The notes below the pieces were generated by a model that did no database searches, was not told the DNA's origin, and worked only from the letters and a program-made list of their open reading frames with translations. From NCBI GenBank assembly GCA_003165595.1, contig PLWQ01000009.1, positions 203,516-267,515 of the forward strand: DNA of 64,000 bases, read 5' to 3'. Source of the DNA: Fibrobacterota bacterium. GTDB taxonomy: Bacteria > Fibrobacterota > Chitinivibrionia > Chitinivibrionales > FEN-1185. The position numbers were made by a program, and so were the translations under genes. The stretch's first letter is position 1. Each line of letters begins with the position of its first letter. Below are positions 53,302 to 62,015 of this stretch, in pieces.

Positions 53302-56300
53302 TCACGCCGCTTTCACCTCATCCCCGTACACAAATTCTTCATTGTAAGACCTCAATAATCTCTTGCTCGCCAGCTCGAAATCAACAATGGACGGCGACCA
53401 TTCCACACAGCGAATCGACTGCGCGAACACGGCATGCGTGCCGAAGTTTTCCTTGACATAGCCGGAAATAACGTACGGCCCGGGCCGCTGCGTAACCTCG
53501 GCGTAGGCCGCATACACGTCGGGCCACATCACGATGTCGGCGCAGCCGGATTTGTCTTCTATGGTAATGAATTTCATGTCTCCCCTGCCCGCTACCGTGT
53601 GCATGCGCGAGGTGATGGGCCAGCCGAACACCTTGACACCCCTGCCCGCGTACCCGGAGACATCGTTGCACAGCACCGCGTTTCTCGCCTCGGGATGCAG
53701 ATCGAGTATGTCCAGAATATTGCCCGACAGCATGAACCCCAGCTGTTCCAGTTCGTTAAGGCATTTTCTGGTAAGCGAATAATCGGAAAGACCGGGATGC
53801 ACGTCGGCATCGGACACGCGCAGGCCGCCGAACAGATCGCCGTCGGCATCGCGCACGCGGCCGTGCACCGCGTCCAGCTGGGCCAATAGCTCGGGCTGGT
53901 TCAGGTTGAACCCGTCGAAACAACCCGTTTTTATGAGCTTTTCGATCTCACTTTTGCCCGCGTTTGTCCTGCCGATAAAATCGACGAGGTTGCGGAACGG
54001 GCCGTTCTTGTCGCGTTCGTCAACAACGGCCTGCAGGGTACGGGAGCACATGCCCTTGATGTGCATAAGCCCGATGGACATAAACCGCCCCTTGCCGCAG
54101 CATTTGACCCTGCTCGTATTGATATGGAGCGGATTGATTTTGATGCCCAGCCGCCGCGCCTCGTTGATATAGGTGTCGGTGGAGTAAAATCCGTGCAGGT
54201 TGGAGATGACCGACGCCATGAACTGCGCCGGGTAATGCGCCTTGAGAAAGGTGCATTTGAACGACAGTATCGCATAGCTCAGGCTGTGTGATTTACAGAA
54301 TGAAAACCCGATAAACGAGCTTACCCGCGTCCACAGCTCAAGCGCCTGTTCTTGTGTGAGGCCGCTTGTCGCCATGCAGCCGTCCATGAATTCCGCTGCA
54401 ACGGCCTCGTAATCGTCGGGCGCGCCGTCGTGCTGGCTGTTCATCATCTTGCGCACGCGGTCTGCGCGCCGGAAGCTCATGCCAGCGATGTCGCGGCAGA
54501 TCTTTACCACATCTTCCTGGTATACGATGCAATCGTGCGTTTCGGACAGAATCGGCTCAAGCGACGGATGCAGGAATTCCCAGTCCACTATTCCTTGTTT
54601 CATTTTTCGGTGGCGTTCCACAAATACCTTAGTGTATTGCGCGCCGGCAGGGCGCACTGCACTTGACGTTATGCCGATTTCCTCGAAACTGCTCGCCAAC
54701 GCCTGCCTGTTGAGCTTCATCTGCGCAGGCGATTCGATGTAGAAAATGCCGCGCGTGCGGCCTTTCTCTATCATGTCGAGCACCGCAGGGTCGTTCTGCA
54801 CGTGATCGCTGTCCCACACGCGAGGATCGGTATAGCCCTGCTCGTCTATCTGAAACAACGTGTCGCGCAGCACCGACAGACTGCCGTTGCCCAGCACATC
54901 GAACTTGATAAGGCCCAGATCGTCTATGCCCGAGTGCATGTCGATCTGCGTGATGATCCTGTTCTTGACCCCGCCGGAATATTCGCATGCCACGTGCCGC
55001 CACACGGGTAGATTGGTGACGATAATGCCGCCCGGATGCTGGCCCAGAAAGCGCGGTTTCCCCTGGACCAACTTTGCATAGGCGAGTATTCGCTGGATGT
55101 CCGGATCGTCCTGTGGCAGCCGCGTTTCGATGAGGCCGCTTACCTGCTCCTCGCTGTAGCCGAACACCTTGGCAACCTCGCGGAACGCTGCGCGACGATT
55201 CATGTGATTGACCGTTGCCAAAACCGCAACACGGTCGCGCCCCCAGGTGTTTACAAAGTAGTCGAATGCCGCGTCGCGCTCGTCCCAGCCGAAATCGAGG
55301 TCCGCATCGGGCGGACTTGCACGCTCCTCGTTGAGAAATCGCTCGAAGTATAGATTGTAACGCACTGGGTCTAAATCACTTGCGCCGATATTGTAAAACG
55401 TAATGCTGTTTGCCGCAGACCCGCGCATGAGCGTACAATCCGTGGGCTGCCGCAGGCCCGATGCAGAGCGGCTGTTTGCCCAGTCGCGCACCTGCTTTAC
55501 CATAAGGAAGTATGAGGCAAACCCGAGTTTGTTGATAACCGCTAGTTCCTTTTCCTGGATTTCCTTTGCCTTGTGGTACGACGGCGTAGCGCCGTATCTG
55601 CGGTCCAAACCCTCACGCGCGACTTTTCCCAGGTATTGTTCGGGCGTCAACCCGTCCGGCACGGAAATTTTTGGGAATACCCAGTTGCCCAGTTCAAGAT
55701 CGGCCCTGCACTGGCCGGCAATCCGTTCGGCATTCATAATCGCTTCGCCGCAGCCGGCAAAACGGTTCGCCATTTCCTCTGCGTCACAGAAATACGCACT
55801 GTCGGCCGCCATTTCTTCTGGCCTCAGCCGCGACAGCGTTGAGCAATGGCCAATGGCGCTCAGGATGCGGTGCGTTTCCCAATCCGATTTTGTAAGAAAA
55901 TGCACGTTGTTGGTTGCCACGACCGGAACCCCCAGCTGCTGCGCCGTTACCGAAAGTTTTTTTGACGCATCACGAGAGGCGGCATCCAGATGCAATACCT
56001 CGCCGTAGAGATTTCGCACATTGGGCGTGAGCGCAAGCTCGCGCAGAACGCGCGGCGAAGACGTGAGGAGGAAAAGGTCGGGGAATTCCCTGCCGAATAT
56101 CCGTGCAAATGTAAATGCTTCCTGGTGCAATTGGCGCAGCGTGATGATCTCGCATATGTCGGCATAGCCGTTCTTGTTTTTCGCCAGCGCAACGACGTTG
56201 TCGCGAGGATGTTTGGGGTCGGTGAGTTCAACGCCGAGGATAGGCTTAATGCCGTTTTCCATGCACAAAACGTAAAAATCGATGAGCCCGCTCATGCGAT

Positions 56301-56424
56301 TGGTGTCGGTGAGGGCCAGCGCAGCCATGCCCCGGGCCTTTGCCGCTGCGACAAGCTCCTTTACCTTTGGCACGCCTGCGTGGAAGGAATATTCGGAGTG
56401 GGTGTGTAAGTGAGTAAATTGCAT
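53302..56424 (-). CDS. dnaE2: error-prone DNA polymerase III alpha subunit (DnaE2)
   Basis: 1,040 aa. PHP domain at the N-terminus (MQFTHLHTHSEYSFHAG, ALTDTNRMSGLIDFY), C-family polymerase core with MRGSAANS, PPDADLDFGWDERD and GLIKFDVLGNG, then HhH and OB parts (GDMKFITIEDKSGCADIVMWP). The catalytic aspartates (PDxDxDF and KFD) are kept. Its length and its place next to imuB and lexA favour DnaE2 over the replicative DnaE1. It carries out mutagenic bypass in the SOS response. Confidence 0.9.
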   Translation of the reverse strand: MQFTHLHTHSEYSFHAGVPKVKELVAAAKARGMAALALTDTNRMSGLIDFYVLCMENGIKPILGVELTDPKHPRDNVVALAKNKNGYADICEIITLRQLHQEAFTFARIFGREFPDLFLLTSSPRVLRELALTPNVRNLYGEVLHLDAASRDASKKLSVTAQQLGVPVVATNNVHFLTKSDWETHRILSAIGHCSTLSRLRPEEMAADSAYFCDAEEMANRFAGCGEAIMNAERIAGQCRADLELGNWVFPKISVPDGLTPEQYLGKVAREGLDRRYGATPSYHKAKEIQEKELAVINKLGFASYFLMVKQVRDWANSRSASGLRQPTDCTLMRGSAANSITFYNIGASDLDPVRYNLYFERFLNEERASPPDADLDFGWDERDAAFDYFVNTWGRDRVAVLATVNHMNRRAAFREVAKVFGYSEEQVSGLIETRLPQDDPDIQRILAYAKLVQGKPRFLGQHPGGIIVTNLPVWRHVACEYSGGVKNRIITQIDMHSGIDDLGLIKFDVLGNGSLSVLRDTLFQIDEQGYTDPRVWDSDHVQNDPAVLDMIEKGRTRGIFYIESPAQMKLNRQALASSFEEIGITSSAVRPAGAQYTKVFVERHRKMKQGIVDWEFLHPSLEPILSETHDCIVYQEDVVKICRDIAGMSFRRADRVRKMMNSQHDGAPDDYEAVAAEFMDGCMATSGLTQEQALELWTRVSSFIGFSFCKSHSLSYAILSFKCTFLKAHYPAQFMASVISNLHGFYSTDTYINEARRLGIKINPLHINTSRVKCCGKGRFMSIGLMHIKGMCSRTLQAVVDERDKNGPFRNLVDFIGRTNAGKSEIEKLIKTGCFDGFNLNQPELLAQLDAVHGRVRDADGDLFGGLRVSDADVHPGLSDYSLTRKCLNELEQLGFMLSGNILDILDLHPEARNAVLCNDVSGYAGRGVKVFGWPITSRMHTVAGRGDMKFITIEDKSGCADIVMWPDVYAAYAEVTQRPGPYVISGYVKENFGTHAVFAQSIRCVEWSPSIVDFELASKRLLRSYNEEFVYGDEVKAA

Positions 56425-56845
56425 TTGCTAATTCTTATTATTAATAGTCTGAAGGGGGCACCGCTAGGCTGTCACTAGTGCGCCCTTTCTGTTGGGCGCA
56501 CGAATTCCTAGCCCTTGCTTCAAACTGAGTCGGGAGCTTCACTCCCGAACCCAGACCAAGGGGTACTCAGCAGCGAGTACCCCTTGGATCCCCGCGCCGC
56601 GCCTGCAGCGTCGCCTGATCCTGATGCCGTCGGGCCGCTCGTGAACTCACCCGGCAAATACTATCCGTCAAAAACATTGCACCGGCACAACTGTAAAAAT
56701 TTCTTCAAGCCATACACACGCCGGGCTCGGACAGCACGAGCGGCCAAACCTCCGGCCTCAGGGGCGGCGCTGATGGCGGAAAGGCGATAAGAAAATCTTG
56801 CATCCGATAATGCACATGTCAACACCAAAATGCTGTCTTGACTAT
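56425..56845. other. spacer with hairpins between lexA and dnaE2
   Basis: About 420 bp with no credible gene. Hairpin 56566-56597 has a 13-bp perfect stem (CCAAGGGGTACTC) and a 6-base loop. Smaller ones are CGGGAGCTTCACTCCCG (near 56530-56547) and TGCGCCC...GGGCGCA (near 56480-56502). Its left end shares the GGGGGCACCGCTA element of the dispersed repeat. Confidence 0.55.
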
Positions 56846-57511
56846 CTAAATATCTTCCCTGAACAACTTCACCACCCTCCCCATGATCTCAAAATCGCTT
56901 CCCGGCTCCACCGTGATGGGCCCCATGAAATCGTTGTCCGGAATGAGTTTGATGCAATTGGCCTCCTGTTTTACATATTTGAGCGTGACGTCGCTGCCGA
57001 TGCGTACGGCCGCCACGTCACGCCGCGTGACGAACGACTGGCGCTGCACCACCACCACATCGCCGTCGCGGATGCCGCGGTTGACCATGGAATTGCCTTT
57101 CACCCGCAATGCAAATTTGTCTCCCCGCTCGTTGGTGACGCCGAGCGCGTCCCACTCAAACCATGTTTCCACGTTTTCTATGGCTTCTATGGGCACGCCC
57201 GCGGCGATGCTGCCTAACAGCGGAATGCGCGAGCTTGCGCGAACATGGCTGCGCACGATGCGCGTGGGCGTTACATGCCGATTTTTGCCGCTTGTTTCGG
57301 CAATGAAGCCTTTTTTGCGCAGCACCGCAACATGGTTGGTCACCGAATTCGCCGAACTCCATTTGAACTTCCGGGCGATTTCTTCGTAGGTGGGGGAACT
57401 GCCGGTTTGCACATACCGCGACTCGATGAAAGCCAGAACCATTGCCTGCTTTTTTGTAAGCCCGGCTTCACCATGAGCATTGTCGTCCATGCGCGCATCG
57501 GATAAGATCAT
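56846..57511 (-). CDS. lexA: LexA SOS repressor
   Basis: 221 aa. Winged helix N-terminal domain (LTKKQAMVLAFIESRYVQTG, PTYEEIARKFKWSSANSVTNH), self-cleavage Ala-Gly in SIAAGVPIEA, catalytic serine in VKGNSMVNRGI and lysine in VTLKYVK. Active RecA filaments would trigger cleavage. The ATG at 57511 has GAGAGGG six bases upstream. Likely controls dinB, dnaE2 and imuB in this window. Confidence 0.95.
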   Translation of the reverse strand: MILSDARMDDNAHGEAGLTKKQAMVLAFIESRYVQTGSSPTYEEIARKFKWSSANSVTNHVAVLRKKGFIAETSGKNRHVTPTRIVRSHVRASSRIPLLGSIAAGVPIEAIENVETWFEWDALGVTNERGDKFALRVKGNSMVNRGIRDGDVVVVQRQSFVTRRDVAAVRIGSDVTLKYVKQEANCIKLIPDNDFMGPITVEPGSDFEIMGRVVKLFREDI

Positions 57512-57545
57512 CGCAAACCCTCTCTATGTATTAAAGCCACATTAA

Positions 57546-57582
57546 ACATGTATAATATACACGTATTGGAAAAGTAAGTCAA
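57546..57582 (-). promoter_or_regulatory. lexA promoter with overlapping LexA operator
   Basis: Minus-strand TTGACT (57582-57577), 17-base spacer, TATATT (57559-57554). A palindrome TGTAT-AAT-ATACA (57549-57561), extended to an imperfect 19 bp at 57546-57564, covers the -10 box. Its position suggests autoregulation. The rest of the 370-bp spacer 57512-57884 shows no gene. Confidence 0.7.
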
Positions 57583-57884
57583 CAAAATAATGGCATATAC
57601 GGGAGGGAACAAGCACCGTAGATGTTGCGACTCTGCGAAGCCGGACTCTTTTTCCAGGGCAGTATTGTCTTGTGCAAACACTGATTGTAGCGCCGCCCGA
57701 GGTTTCTCTTTCACGGCAGCCCGCACACCATTTCAAAAACAATTTTCTTGCTATTATTTTCTTGGCAGAAATTAATTTAGAATATAAGATTGAAGTCAAT
57801 TCGGCAGTACATTCAACAAAAAATGCCGAAAAAAGTGTACGCGTTTCTTTTCACCATCCATTCAACCTTTTAAAGGAGTGTTTC

Positions 57885-58121
57885 ATGAAAGTCACAATCA
57901 AAATGGTTCTCGCAGCCTTCGTGGCAGCTACGTTCGCGGTCGCAGCAATGGCCGAAGAACCCGCACCGGCAGCAGCTCCTGCAGCGCAGACATCAGTAGC
58001 GCCTGCCAGCACGGAAACCGCTCCGGCAGACACCACGAAGTCAAAGAAGAAAGCCAAGAAGGCCAAGAAAGCCAAGAAGGCCAAGAAAGCCGCTGCAGCA
58101 GACAGCACAATGGCAAAGTAA
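57885..58121 (+). CDS. small secreted Ala/Lys-rich protein
   Basis: 78 aa. Signal peptide (MKVTIKMVLAAFVAATFAVAAMA), an Ala/Pro-rich middle, and a Lys-Ala repeat (KSKKKAKKAKKAKKAKKAAA). AAAGGAG lies seven bases before the ATG, and a strong terminator follows, so it looks like a well-expressed single gene. A TTGGCA (57762) and TATAAG (57783) pair may be its promoter, though spacing is short. The mature protein would be strongly basic in the envelope. Role unknown. Confidence 0.8.
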   Translation: MKVTIKMVLAAFVAATFAVAAMAEEPAPAAAPAAQTSVAPASTETAPADTTKSKKKAKKAKKAKKAKKAAAADSTMAK

Positions 58122-58150
58122 TTATCGCGAACTACGCGAATCGAATAGTA

Positions 58151-58184
58151 AAAAAGGCGGAGGATGCAAGTCCTTCGCCTTTTT
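58151..58184. terminator. bidirectional Rho-independent terminator
   Basis: 14-bp stem (AAAAAGGCGGAGGA with TCCTTCGCCTTTTT, one G-U pair), 6-base loop, T runs on both strands. It serves the Lys-Ala protein gene and the converging gene at 58210. Confidence 0.85.
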
Positions 58185-58209
58185 GATTTGCGGTTGTGTA
58201 TTCCGAAAA

Positions 58210-58764
58210 TCAGTTGGTATTTGCCAAAAATTGGAACACGCTGGAATTTTTCGTCATGAACTGCGAGACTACGTTCTCAAGCCCCGGAATATCTGCATCC
58301 TGGAAGCTGCTTACGTCAATGTTTGACTTCACAAACGCCTGTACCGGGTGATCGGTGATATAGGCATCGGACTGTTTCTGGTCCTTTGCATTGACCAAAG
58401 CCGTCACATCGCCTTTCTTCACGACCTTGAAAACCGGCTGCCCGTTGGCGCCGCTTGGATTTATTGCCACAACGTACTGGCCTTTTGTTTCCGGGTGAAG
58501 CGACTCGTACCTCTTTACTTTCTTTTCAAGGTTCTGCCAAAGGTTGCTCCACACAGCGGTTTTGTTGATCTTGATATTCGAAGAAGCCTGCGAGCTCAGA
58601 AGATCGGAAATCCAGGAATTTTGTTTTTGCGTGGTCGGAAGCAGGCCGGACACACCTTGGCCGAGCAACGTCATCAACGGATTGGAGCCATTGTTGCCGC
58701 TCGCCGAATTGTTGAGCAGGCTCTGGTACTGTTGAATGACGGAGTTGATGGACGATGAAGTCAT
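58210..58764 (-). CDS. 184-aa protein with upstream sigma-28-like promoter, unknown function
   Basis: Starts SINSVIQQYQSLLNNSASG, Gln/Asn/Ser-rich, no signal peptide, followed by a mixed domain (WSNLWQNLEKKVKRYESLHPE, QYVVAINPSGANGQPVFKVV) and ending SVFQFLANTN. GAGGG lies eight bases before the ATG. A sigma-28-type promoter is 40-65 bases upstream, so a flagellar link is likely. The polar start, free of a signal peptide, would suit export by the flagellar system (speculative). No family recognised. Confidence 0.75.
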   Translation of the reverse strand: MTSSSINSVIQQYQSLLNNSASGNNGSNPLMTLLGQGVSGLLPTTQKQNSWISDLLSSQASSNIKINKTAVWSNLWQNLEKKVKRYESLHPETKGQYVVAINPSGANGQPVFKVVKKGDVTALVNAKDQKQSDAYITDHPVQAFVKSNIDVSSFQDADIPGLENVVSQFMTKNSSVFQFLANTN

Positions 58765-58802
58765 CAGTCGAACCCTCGATCAAGGTTTGCCGCCTATTAT
58801 GT

Positions 58803-58830
58803 GTATCGGCTTTGTCTTTGCAATCCTTGA
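58803..58830 (-). promoter_or_regulatory. sigma-28-like promoter
   Basis: Minus-strand TCAAG (58830-58826), 15 bases, GCCGATAC (58810-58803). The -10 is near consensus. The -35 differs at one of five bases and the spacer is one base longer than at 1654. Confidence 0.5.
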
Positions 58831-58859
58831 CCGAAACGTTGCAAGCACGGTAGCGTGAG

Positions 58860-59168
58860 CTAGGGCAAATCGAGAAAGTCTCCAAAGTACTCCTCCCCGG
58901 CCTCGCGCACCGGTCCAGCGCCCTTTGGGGCCTGGCGCTTATACCGGGCATCGATCGGCTTTCCCTCCCGTAATTCATCGATGCTGCGAAACAAAGCCAG
59001 ATCTTTTTTGCAATCCGGACATCGTTTTGTTCCTGCGGGATACGTTGCTCCGCACGAAGGGCAATGCAAGGGCAGGTTGTCGAAAGAAACGAGCGCCACA
59101 CCGCAGTCGGGACACTCGTCCTTGTCTTCGCGGAATTCGGCAAGGCATTGCGGACAAAAAACGGGCAT
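58860..59168 (-). CDS. double zinc-ribbon protein
   Basis: 102 aa with four CxxC knuckles: CPQC, CPDC, CPSC, CPDC, forming two zinc ribbons in the first 55 residues. A tail without a known domain follows, ending FGDFLDLP. The ribbon half is a close paralogue of the start of the gene at 59584. Eighteen bases behind the DUF3795 gene. Confidence 0.82.
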   Translation of the reverse strand: MPVFCPQCLAEFREDKDECPDCGVALVSFDNLPLHCPSCGATYPAGTKRCPDCKKDLALFRSIDELREGKPIDARYKRQAPKGAGPVREAGEEYFGDFLDLP

Positions 59169-59186
59169 TGGGGTGCTCTTTGGGCT

Positions 59187-59534
59187 TCAGCGCTTGATGG
59201 TCTGCGTTCCGGACGCGGCCATTTTTTCCGCATGGCCCTGCCTGCCTATTTCCCTTATCTGACGTATGCAGGCTGCCCGGTCGGACCGGAACAGAACGCC
59301 AAAAACCTTTGACATGAGGTTGTTGAACTTCGCGCATTCCATGGCATCCGTGAACTCCTTGCATTCCGCGCACGACGAGATGTCTTTCTCCTTGCAGCAC
59401 GACCGTATCTTGCACCATGCGGCTTTGTCGTTGCCGGCGCAGCCTCGGCAGCGTTCTTTGAGATAGGAACCGCAGGCACCGCAATAGAGGCCGCAAAAAG
59501 CGACCAGGGACGCGTCAGCAGTGATTTCACGCAT
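59187..59534 (-). CDS. DUF3795 cysteine-rich protein
   Basis: 115 aa. FCGLYCGACGSYL, then CRGC, CKIRSCCKEK and CAECKEF: the cysteine pattern of DUF3795, a small putative metal-binding family of unknown role. It lies between two zinc-ribbon genes on the same strand, forming a small metal-protein operon. Confidence 0.85.
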   Translation of the reverse strand: MREITADASLVAFCGLYCGACGSYLKERCRGCAGNDKAAWCKIRSCCKEKDISSCAECKEFTDAMECAKFNNLMSKVFGVLFRSDRAACIRQIREIGRQGHAEKMAASGTQTIKR

Positions 59535-59583
59535 GTCAACCTCCTTATGTCAATGTGCGACGGAAAAGCGTTTTCCGCGAGCC

Positions 59584-60066
59584 TCATTTTGCCTGCGACT
59601 CACCGTCATTGTTCTTGAACAGATCCTCGATGATCTCCCGGGCTTCCCGCGCACGCCTTTTTTCAACAATGAATTTTACGGTCCCGGTGACGGGGTTGAA
59701 CCCGCCGAGCAGCCCGGCGCCGAACAGGCTTTGTAACTCTTCCCCTTGTGCATTGTAGGGAATGCCGGCCGCCTCCAGGGCGCCTTTAATGAGCATGAGC
59801 TCAGGCATCAACGATGTCTCGTACACTGTGACAAATGCGACGTCCACCGGCCGGGGGTTGCCTTCCAGAAAATCCTCCACGGATTTGTACGACACCAGCT
59901 CCGTCCCGCACATCGGGCACATGAGCGTGCCTTTGGCGTACTTTTTTCCGCACGAAGCGCAATGCGGCGGGAGATCTGCGAAAGTAACGAGCGTGAGCTC
60001 GCATTTGGGGCAGGTTTTGTAGCCTTCAACGTATTCGGACAGGCAGTTGGGACAGAAAAGCGACAT
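59584..60066 (-). CDS. zinc ribbon-DUF2007 protein
   Basis: 160 aa. Two zinc ribbons (CPNC, CPKC, CASC, CPMC) are followed from about residue 75 by a DUF2007-like signal-transduction domain (FVTVYETSLMPELMLIKGALEAAGIP, VKFIVEKRRAREAREIIEDL). Its N-terminal half matches the protein at 58860. Starts 18 bases after the SDH_sah-type gene. Confidence 0.85.
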   Translation of the reverse strand: MSLFCPNCLSEYVEGYKTCPKCELTLVTFADLPPHCASCGKKYAKGTLMCPMCGTELVSYKSVEDFLEGNPRPVDVAFVTVYETSLMPELMLIKGALEAAGIPYNAQGEELQSLFGAGLLGGFNPVTGTVKFIVEKRRAREAREIIEDLFKNNDGESQAK

Positions 60067-60084
60067 TGGATTTCCTCGTCTTCT

Positions 60085-61098
60085 TTAACGCACGTGGAAC
60101 TGCGACCTCTTTTGCCTCCCGTTTATCGTCTCTATGCGGCGCCACGAGCTTTCGTCGTTGAGCGCCTGCCAGCGCCGCTCTTCCTTGATGTAGTTCCAAT
60201 CCTTGTCGTTCTGGTAATAGATCTGGATGTCCTTGCCTTCGAGAATGTTGAGAATCTCGTTGTCGTGATAGTTGAGCGCGTCGAAATCGGTGAGCGCCTT
60301 CTGCGCCATTTCGGAGTAAATCCTGTTGAGGTCAAGCAGCAGGTCGTTCACGTTCTTTTCCAGCTTGCTCACATCGAGCCCGATACGCCGCGCTTCCCTG
60401 ATGGTGATGGGGTAACTGTGGGACGGATAATCGGAGTTGAGGTGCCTGCTGATCCGTTCCGCCTCCGCCTCGTCCTTGATATGATACGACAATATTTCCT
60501 TGCAGATCTTTGTCGACAGGGAACTCGACCGGTCTATTGCTCCTACCACCAGAGGATGGATATACTTGAAGATATCCGAATAAGGATTGCCGTCGGACGG
60601 TTTCCTGTTCTCGTTCCATAACTTTACGATACGTGAAAGTTCGTCCTGGCTCACGCTTACCTTGCGGTTCTCCAGGGGTTCCACGGGCGACATCGCGTGC
60701 GTGAGGGACGAATCGATGGCGGTAAGGTGAGCAAGCGGTCCCATCTTGATTGTATCCGCGCCCACGGCGATCATTGTGGCTGCGGATGCGCATTCCATGG
60801 GAACGAGCGCCACCACTCTCTTGTAGTACTCCCGGATAAGGTTTACCATTCGAAGCGATGGTTCCACTTCCCCACCGCTCGATTTGATAAAGATTGCTAT
60901 TTCCTTTCCAGAGCCCACTTTTTTGAAAAGCTCGTACAGGGCGATAACATCGTTGTCGCACACATTGCCGCGATTCGACGTCCAGTAGATGAGCAGCTTG
61001 GTGCCGATGATGCTTTGAATCCTGGTTATGAGTTCCTGCGATTTCTCGTAGAGCAATGGAGGCTGTTTGACGGGTTTCTTTGACGCGAGTCTGGGCAT
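60085..61098 (-). CDS. SDH_sah-type ClpP-fold serine protease
   Basis: About 337 aa. The crotonase/ClpP fold region includes LLIYWTSNRGNVCDNDVIAL, AIFIKSSGGEVEPSLRMVN, the likely nucleophile serine in MECASAATMIAVGAD, and GPLAHLTAIDSSL. The family is named for a serine dehydrogenase proteinase; its target is not known. The ATG at 61098 (AAAGG seven bases upstream) is preferred over 61191. The C-terminal 120 residues are helical and family specific. Confidence 0.85.
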   Translation of the reverse strand: MPRLASKKPVKQPPLLYEKSQELITRIQSIIGTKLLIYWTSNRGNVCDNDVIALYELFKKVGSGKEIAIFIKSSGGEVEPSLRMVNLIREYYKRVVALVPMECASAATMIAVGADTIKMGPLAHLTAIDSSLTHAMSPVEPLENRKVSVSQDELSRIVKLWNENRKPSDGNPYSDIFKYIHPLVVGAIDRSSSLSTKICKEILSYHIKDEAEAERISRHLNSDYPSHSYPITIREARRIGLDVSKLEKNVNDLLLDLNRIYSEMAQKALTDFDALNYHDNEILNILEGKDIQIYYQNDKDWNYIKEERRWQALNDESSWRRIETINGRQKRSQFHVR

Positions 61099-61198
61099 TC
61101 GAAGGCCTTTCGTTGTTACGCCGACTTTTCCCTGAGAGGACGATATCTGCGCGATTTCTGCAGAGTATCGTTGCAGCGGGATTTCCCGCATGCGGCAA

Positions 61199-61402
61199 TT
61201 ACGGCCGGGCGCCGCCTTTTTCACGAGACTTAGGTTTTTCCTCAAACTCTTCGCAGAATTTGCCGGTCGCTTCATACACGGTTTGCGACGGAGCATACTT
61301 TGACTTGAACTTGAAGACCGTGCACCCCTTGGGGAAATGCGGGTCCCAGGTGACATGGAAATGCTTGCACTTGACGCAGTCGACCTCTGATTTTGTCGGC
61401 AT
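61199..61402 (-). CDS. 67-aa four-cysteine protein
   Basis: MPTKSEVDCVKCKHFHVTWD with C9 and C12, then C27 and C50, a pattern fit for zinc or an Fe-S cluster. A charged tail follows. It starts near the left end of the SDH_sah transcript and ends 100 bases before that gene. It seems conserved in style (CKHF, WDPHFPKGC), but I cannot name the family. Confidence 0.7.
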   Translation of the reverse strand: MPTKSEVDCVKCKHFHVTWDPHFPKGCTVFKFKSKYAPSQTVYEATGKFCEEFEEKPKSREKGGARP

Positions 61403-61595
61403 AGTGATAAAAGATACTTCAGTGCAAGGGGCTCAATTGAAAGACCCCGCAGCACCACGACTGGATTACAGAACGACAATCGCTCTGTAACACCGCACCG
61501 TTTCATCCCGTCAAATGCCAGTGTACGATTAGGTCGGAGGCTCCGGTCATGGGGAGCCTGAATTGAATCTCTTCACCTTTTTCATCGGGGGTTTC

Positions 61596-62015
61596 ATGCG
61601 CAGGGTTATGATTTTCGCATCATGTTTGCTCGCAGGTTATTTCTCGGGTATATCTGCCCAGTCCGGGCAGGGCGCCCAGGGATCACATCATCAGATGATG
61701 TCGGTGCAGGACCGGGTCAACCAGCTCAAGACTCAGCTTGATCTTTCTGCGGACCAAGTCACAAAAATAACCGCGATCATGCAGAGCCAGCGCGACACTA
61801 TGCAGACGTTGCGGCAAAAATTTGGCGACGACCGTCAAGGTATGCGGCAGGCGATGACAGCGCTTCGCGCACGCTTCGACAAGGAGATCTCGGCGGTGCT
61901 CACCGGCGTCCAGCGGGGAAAGTATGAAGCCCTGATCGCGCAGCGGCAAAAGGAAATGGGCGCCCAGGGACAAGGACATGGTAGGCCCGCTTCGCAGGAC
62001 GGCAACGCGCAGTAG
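61596..62015 (+). CDS. periplasmic Spy/CpxP-like protein
   Basis: About 139 aa. Signal peptide (MRRVMIFASCLLAGYFSGISA), then an all-helical domain with LDLSADQVTKITAIMQSQRD, in the style of LTxxQ (Spy/CpxP) proteins, and a Gln/Gly-rich end. Such proteins act as envelope chaperones or stress sensors. ATG at 61596 (GGGGG upstream) preferred to a TTG at 61563. Confidence 0.75.
   Translation: MRRVMIFASCLLAGYFSGISAQSGQGAQGSHHQMMSVQDRVNQLKTQLDLSADQVTKITAIMQSQRDTMQTLRQKFGDDRQGMRQAMTALRARFDKEISAVLTGVQRGKYEALIAQRQKEMGAQGQGHGRPASQDGNAQ

Noticed and set aside
56515-56790. 91-codon plus-strand frame between dnaE2 and lexA
   Set aside because: Made of hairpin repeats, with no ribosome site or recognisable domain.
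60332-61198. 288-codon minus-strand frame
   Set aside because: A shifted-frame shadow of the SDH_sah-type gene, without a ribosome site.
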